A stretch of DNA of 8,152 nucleotides from Planctomycetota bacterium (GTDB lineage: Bacteria; Planctomycetota; B129-G9), in the NCBI GenBank assembly GCA_030607235.1, contig JAUWEX010000038.1:1-8152 (forward strand). Reading direction: 5' to 3'. Below the pieces are notes generated by a model that ran no database searches, was not told the origin of the DNA, and worked only from the letters and a program-made list of their open reading frames with translations. Of the stretch, positions 5,617 to 8,152 are shown in pieces. The first letter of the stretch is position 1, and the number at the start of each line of letters is the position of its first letter. Both the position numbers and the translations under genes were made by a program.

Positions 5617-6791
5617 TTTTGTTTCGCCCCCAGCAATTTTCTGTACTTTTCCGCGATCTTGCGCACCATCGACCTGTGGTCGAACATCTCCTCGCACATC
5701 AGCCGCCCCCTGCGCCCCATCTCGCGGGCTTTGTCCGGCGCAAGCAGCAACTCCGAGATAGCATCAGCGAGGGCCTCGACCGATTCCGGCTCTATCAGCC
5801 TGCCGGTTACGCCGTCGACGACCACCTCGCGCGCGCCGTCGATATCGTAGGAAACAACCGGCACCTCGCACAGCAGCGCCTGCGGCAGTACCCGCGCCAG
5901 GCCCTCCCGTAGCGAGCAGTGCGCCACGATATCCGAGGCGCCGAGGTAGTCGCTTATCCGCTCGGGCGCGACCAGGCCGGTGAAAACCAGGCGGTCGGCG
6001 ATTCCGAGCCGGCGGGCGCTGTCTTCGAGCGTACGGCGCAGTATCCCGTTACCGACGAAAAGTAGTTTGGCTTCCGGGACATCCTTGAGTATCCGCGGCA
6101 TCGCCGCCAGCAGAAATTCGTGTCCTTTGAGGTGAAACAGTCGCGCGACCTTGCAGATAACCCGGTCGTTTTCGCCGAATCCCAGTTCTTCGCGCAGGCG
6201 TCGCCGTTCGTCGGCCTTCGGCGGGCGGAAAAGATCTATCTCCAGCCCGCTGCGTATCGTCTCGAATTGCTCCCGCGTCGCGATTGACGCCGCGACGGCC
6301 TTTTCCGTCATCGCGTCGGCGACGGTGATGATGGCGTCGCAATGCCGCGCGGCGCGTTTTTCCAGAAACACGTAAAGACGGTTGCGAAGGCCGTTTTCGT
6401 AGTCATGGAACGGCAGCCCGTGGATCGTGTGGACGATAACGGGCACGCCGCAGGCGCGTGCGGCGCGTCGGCCGAGGATGCCCGCCTTGGAACTGTGTGT
6501 GTGGACGATGTCAGGGCGCTCTCGGCGAATGATTTTGCACAGACGCCGGTAGGCGCGCCAGTCGCGCAGCGGATTTACCGTGCGGCGAAGGTCGTCCACG
6601 GGTATTATCCTGACCCCGTTGGTGCGCGCGCGTGTCAGCAATTCCCCTTCCGGGCCGATTGCCGGGCCTGTAACGAGGCACGGCTCAAAATCCGGTTCTC
6701 CCATCAGTCCCTCGACGGTTAGCAGCGTGTTTTCCTGCGCCCCGCCCAGAACCATCCGGGTGATTATGTGCATAACTCTGTATTTTTTCAC
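5613..6791 (-). CDS. GT4-family glycosyltransferase
   Basis: A 392-residue GT-B-fold glycosyltransferase that should move a sugar from a nucleotide donor to an envelope or exopolysaccharide acceptor at the inner face of the membrane; donor and acceptor are not readable. The N-terminal Rossmann half shows MHIITRMVLGGAQENTLL (7-24, with the Gly-Gly loop), RPDIVHTHSSKAGILGR (92-108) and HTIHGLPFH (121-129). The C-terminal half shows KVARLFHLKGHE (214-225; Arg217 and Lys222 are the usual phosphate contacts), LLFVGNG (243-249) and REGLARVLPQ (295-304) followed by CEVPVVSYDIDGAREVV. The usual E-x7-E pair reads Glu296...Gln304, so the second acid is an amide. The frame starts with GTG at 6791 without a good ribosome binding site; an ATG at 6773 (residue 7) is a possible alternative. 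It appears to lead an operon with hemC, which it overlaps by four bases, and the lipoprotein gene. Confidence 0.93.
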   Translation of the reverse strand: MKKYRVMHIITRMVLGGAQENTLLTVEGLMGEPDFEPCLVTGPAIGPEGELLTRARTNGVRIIPVDDLRRTVNPLRDWRAYRRLCKIIRRERPDIVHTHSSKAGILGRRAARACGVPVIVHTIHGLPFHDYENGLRNRLYVFLEKRAARHCDAIITVADAMTEKAVAASIATREQFETIRSGLEIDLFRPPKADERRRLREELGFGENDRVICKVARLFHLKGHEFLLAAMPRILKDVPEAKLLFVGNGILRRTLEDSARRLGIADRLVFTGLVAPERISDYLGASDIVAHCSLREGLARVLPQALLCEVPVVSYDIDGAREVVVDGVTGRLIEPESVEALADAISELLLAPDKAREMGRRGRLMCEEMFDHRSMVRKIAEKYRKLLGAKQK

Positions 6792-6797
6792 GGATTT

Positions 6798-6825
6798 ATT
6801 TTACCACAACCTCTGCGGCGCGCAA
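6798..6825 (-). promoter_or_regulatory. Weak candidate promoter for the glycosyltransferase-hemC-lipoprotein operon
   Basis: On the minus strand TTGCGC (6820-6825) and TAAAAT (6798-6803) are 16 bp apart. The -10 matches at five of six positions but the -35 only at three. If real, transcription would start almost at the GTG start codon (6791), meaning a leaderless message or initiation at the ATG at 6773. This is an inference from motif spacing only. Confidence 0.3.
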
Positions 6826-6910
6826 GCGGCTGTATCGGCGGCTCCAGGACGCAAATTCGGCTTATTTGCCGTACGCAATTCTGAAATATGTGTTTTGGGC
6901 GGCGCGGGGC

Positions 6911-6940
6911 TTGTGATTCGCAAGCGGCGCGGAAAATAAT
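6911..6940 (+). promoter_or_regulatory. Candidate promoter ahead of the orphan terminator
   Basis: TTGTGA (6911-6916) and AATAAT (6935-6940) are 18 bp apart, at the edge of an A/T-rich patch. A transcript starting near 6947 would run at once into the terminator hairpin at 6957-6985 and then on to the zinc-ribbon gene at 7024. An alternative weaker pair, TTGCGA (6965-6970) and GACAAT (6988-6993) at 17 bp, lies inside and just after the hairpin and would bypass it. Neither is certain. Confidence 0.35.
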
Positions 6941-6956
6941 ATCTTCAAAAATATTC

Positions 6957-6985
6957 AGGCGGTCTTGCGAGGCCGCCTTTTTTTT
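6957..6985 (+). terminator. Strong plus-strand intrinsic terminator without an upstream plus-strand gene
   Basis: AGGCGGTC (6957-6964) pairs with GGCCGCCT (6971-6978), with one G-U pair, around TTGCGA; the run of eight T covers 6978-6985. On the plus strand this is a textbook terminator. No plus-strand gene lies between efp, which has its own terminator, and this point, so it may end a small RNA or leader, block antisense transcription of the glycosyltransferase, or act as an attenuator 38 bp before the gene at 7024. Read on the minus strand it has no proper T tract. Confidence 0.85.
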
Positions 6986-7023
6986 GGGACAATGCCTGTA
7001 ATACCCCACCTGGAGAGAAGGCC

Positions 7024-7470
7024 ATGTATTTCATAAAAAAATGCGAATCGCAGCGCGAAATCGACGAAGCGATAAAAATCTTTCGGGAGACTTTGCCAGA
7101 GGATTCGTGCGTGCCGGATAAAGAGACGACGTTTTTTCTGGCCCGTATCGGCGACAAGGTTATTGCGGCGATATGGTTGAGAGTGTCCGGCGATCAGGCC
7201 GAGATCGGTCCTGTGGCCTTTGCCGAAGGTCCCGCCGAAGACGGGGTTGGGATCGCGCTCCGGCGGACAGCGCGCGACGAGGCCATAATGCGCGGCGTGA
7301 AGCGGGCCGTCTTGCCGGACGGAAGGACCGAGAGCCTGCCCTCCGCGCGCTCGTACATGTGCAAAGTATGCGGTCGTGAGAATATGTATGCCCCCCGTGC
7401 CGGGGCCAGGTTGAAATGCGCCGGTTGCGGCTACGTAACCCCTGCCGACGACCTTGCCGACTCCATCTGA
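7024..7470 (+). CDS. Small protein with a degenerate GNAT-like half and C-terminal zinc ribbon
   Basis: I know no named family for this 148-residue protein. The first 100 residues read like the front of a GNAT acetyltransferase: YFIKKCESQREIDEAIKIFRE (2-22), a strand pair FFLARIGDKVIAAIWLRV (37-54), EIGPVAFAEG (60-69), then DGVGIALRRTARDEAIMRG (73-91), which sits where GNATs have RxxGxG and its helix, and KRAVL (93-97). The acyl-CoA loop is imperfect: the expected Arg or Gln is Ala71. Instead of an ordinary GNAT C-terminus there is a ribbon with Cys113-x2-Cys116 and Cys132-x2-Cys135, likely to bind zinc. GGAGAGAAGG at 7012-7021 is a good ribosome binding site. A nucleic-acid-binding or protein-modifying role is possible but unproved. 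The gene stands alone, behind an unexplained terminator. A weak five-pair hairpin follows the stop. Confidence 0.85.
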   Translation: MYFIKKCESQREIDEAIKIFRETLPEDSCVPDKETTFFLARIGDKVIAAIWLRVSGDQAEIGPVAFAEGPAEDGVGIALRRTARDEAIMRGVKRAVLPDGRTESLPSARSYMCKVCGRENMYAPRAGARLKCAGCGYVTPADDLADSI

Positions 7471-7490
7471 CCGGTGTTAGCGGTCTATTT
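7469..7490 (+). terminator. Weak possible terminator after the zinc-ribbon gene
   Basis: GACCG (7469-7473, overlapping the stop codon) pairs with CGGTC (7481-7485) around a seven-base loop and is followed by TATTT. Stem and T run are short, so termination would be partial at best. A separate good promoter follows at once. Confidence 0.3.
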
Positions 7491-7493
7491 GTC

Positions 7494-7521
7494 TTGACTT
7501 GGAGGGAGCGTTAAGTAGAAT
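7494..7521 (+). promoter_or_regulatory. Sigma-70-type promoter for the metallophosphoesterase gene
   Basis: TTGACT (7494-7499) and TAGAAT (7516-7521) are 16 bp apart, each matching the consensus at five of six positions. Transcription would start near 7528, giving a leader of about 52 bases. The leader is T-rich near its 3' end and carries GGGGTG shortly before the start codon. Confidence 0.7.
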
Positions 7522-7579
7522 CTAAAAGACCGATGCCGAACTTACGCGGTGTCTGTCTTTGTTTCTTTTTGGGGTGCGT

Positions 7580-8152
7580 ATGCGTGCTGTAATATCCGAC
7601 GTGCACAGTAATATCGAGGCTTTCGAGGCTGTCCTGGCCGATATAGAATCGCAGGGCATCACCGATATCCTCTGCCTCGGCGATATGGTCGGCTACGGGC
7701 CTGATCCGCGCGAGTCGATCGCGATGCACCAGCAGGCTTGCCGCCAGGTTATCCTGGGCAATCACGAACTCGCGATAATGGGCGAGCAGGAGGACTTTAA
7801 CGAGCGCGCAAAGGCCGCGGTTACCTGGACGAAAAACCAACTTGCTCTCAACGGCAGCGGCGGAGCGCAAAACCGCGTTTACTGGGACTATATCGGCGGC
7901 TTGCCCAAGATCGTGGTGGACGGGCCGTTTGTCTTCGTACACGGGTCGCCCCGCGATTACATACGTGAGTACATTTTTCCGCGCGACGTATACAACGAGG
8001 AAAAACTGCGCGCGATTTTTGAACTCATCGACAACTATTGCATCGTCGGCCACACGCACATTCAGGGCGTTATTACCGAAGACCCGAATTTCCTGCGGCC
8101 GGGTGACCTGGGCGGGGTATACAAACTCCGCAGGCAAAAGGCCGTCATAAAC
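7580..8152 (+). CDS. Metallophosphoesterase, YfcE/MJ0936-like, 3'-partial
   Basis: A two-metal phosphoesterase of the calcineurin-like superfamily. YfcE- and MJ0936-like members cleave phosphodiesters, but the natural substrate cannot be read here. The frame is open from the ATG at 7580 to the window edge, 191 codons with no stop, so the C-terminus is missing. All metal-ligand blocks are present in order: SDVHSN (Asp7, His9), LGDMVGYGPDP (Asp35), LGNHE (Asn61, His62), FVHGSP (His121) and GHTHIQG (His158, His160). Nearly the whole catalytic core is therefore within the window, and only the last strands are lost. The start is chosen because the first beta strand MRAVISD follows it directly and GGGGTG lies just upstream. 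It has its own promoter, so it is probably not cotranscribed only with the zinc-ribbon gene. No signal peptide is visible, so it should be cytoplasmic. Confidence 0.93.
   Translation, partial: MRAVISDVHSNIEAFEAVLADIESQGITDILCLGDMVGYGPDPRESIAMHQQACRQVILGNHELAIMGEQEDFNERAKAAVTWTKNQLALNGSGGAQNRVYWDYIGGLPKIVVDGPFVFVHGSPRDYIREYIFPRDVYNEEKLRAIFELIDNYCIVGHTHIQGVITEDPNFLRPGDLGGVYKLRRQKAVIN

Noticed and set aside
4957..5850. Plus-strand open frame of 297 codons opposite hemC and the glycosyltransferase
   Set aside because: It is antisense to two well-recognised genes; long antisense frames are expected in GC-rich DNA.
6800..6956. A tRNA gene before the plus-strand terminator
   Set aside because: No acceptor-stem pairing, T-loop GTTCRANNC motif or anticodon arm of the right spacing could be found; only short hairpins are visible.
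7511..8137. Minus-strand open frame of 208 codons opposite the metallophosphoesterase
   Set aside because: The plus strand carries every metal-binding motif of a phosphoesterase in one frame, so the minus-strand frame is a shadow.

Overview
The window is about 8.2 kb of GC-rich bacterial DNA with tightly packed genes and short intergenic gaps. Nothing points to a phage, plasmid or insertion sequence. The best clue to origin is the elongation factor P gene. Its domain I tip reads Pro-Gly-Asn-Lys-Arg instead of the Pro-Gly-Lys-Gly of Escherichia coli, and its general sequence style recalls EF-P from the Planctomycetota/Verrucomicrobiota (PVC) side of the tree. Together with a large helical-repeat protein and a structured intergenic repeat, this suggests a planctomycete-like (perhaps Phycisphaerae) genome. 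That is inference from memory of family styles, not a database result.

Layout, left to right. (1) 3-2341, plus strand: the end of a large helical-repeat (TPR-like) protein, possibly cut at its 5' side by the window edge, coupled through a TGATG overlap to a PabA/TrpG-type glutamine amidotransferase. (2) 2328-2756, minus strand: a small hotdog-fold acyl-CoA thioesterase (YbgC/4HBT type) that meets pabA tail to tail with a 14-bp overlap and has a near-consensus promoter. (3) 2821-3165: a gene-free module made of two roughly 146-bp tandem imperfect repeats with paired hairpins whose arms differ in sequence but stay complementary, plus a third hairpin. It lies exactly between the divergent promoters of the thioesterase and efp. 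(4) 3244-3807, plus strand: efp, followed by a symmetrical, probably bidirectional terminator. (5) 6791 down to 3874, minus strand: a likely operon of a GT4-type glycosyltransferase, hemC (ATGA overlap) and a lipoprotein with a long acidic, proline-rich linker. (6) 6792-7023: a 232-bp spacer with a strong plus-strand intrinsic terminator that has no plus-strand gene in front of it. (7) 7024-7470, plus strand: a small protein with a degenerate GNAT-like half followed by a four-cysteine zinc ribbon. (8) 7580-end, plus strand: a YfcE/MJ0936-like metallophosphoesterase behind a good sigma-70-type promoter, cut by the window edge.

Most of the content is housekeeping: folate or tryptophan precursor synthesis, haem synthesis, translation of polyproline stretches, acyl-CoA hydrolysis and envelope sugar transfer. 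The parts least explained by known families are the repeat/hairpin module, the orphan terminator and possible leader before the zinc-ribbon gene, the zinc-ribbon protein itself and the lipoprotein. I see no complete defence system, CRISPR array, toxin-antitoxin pair or mobile element.
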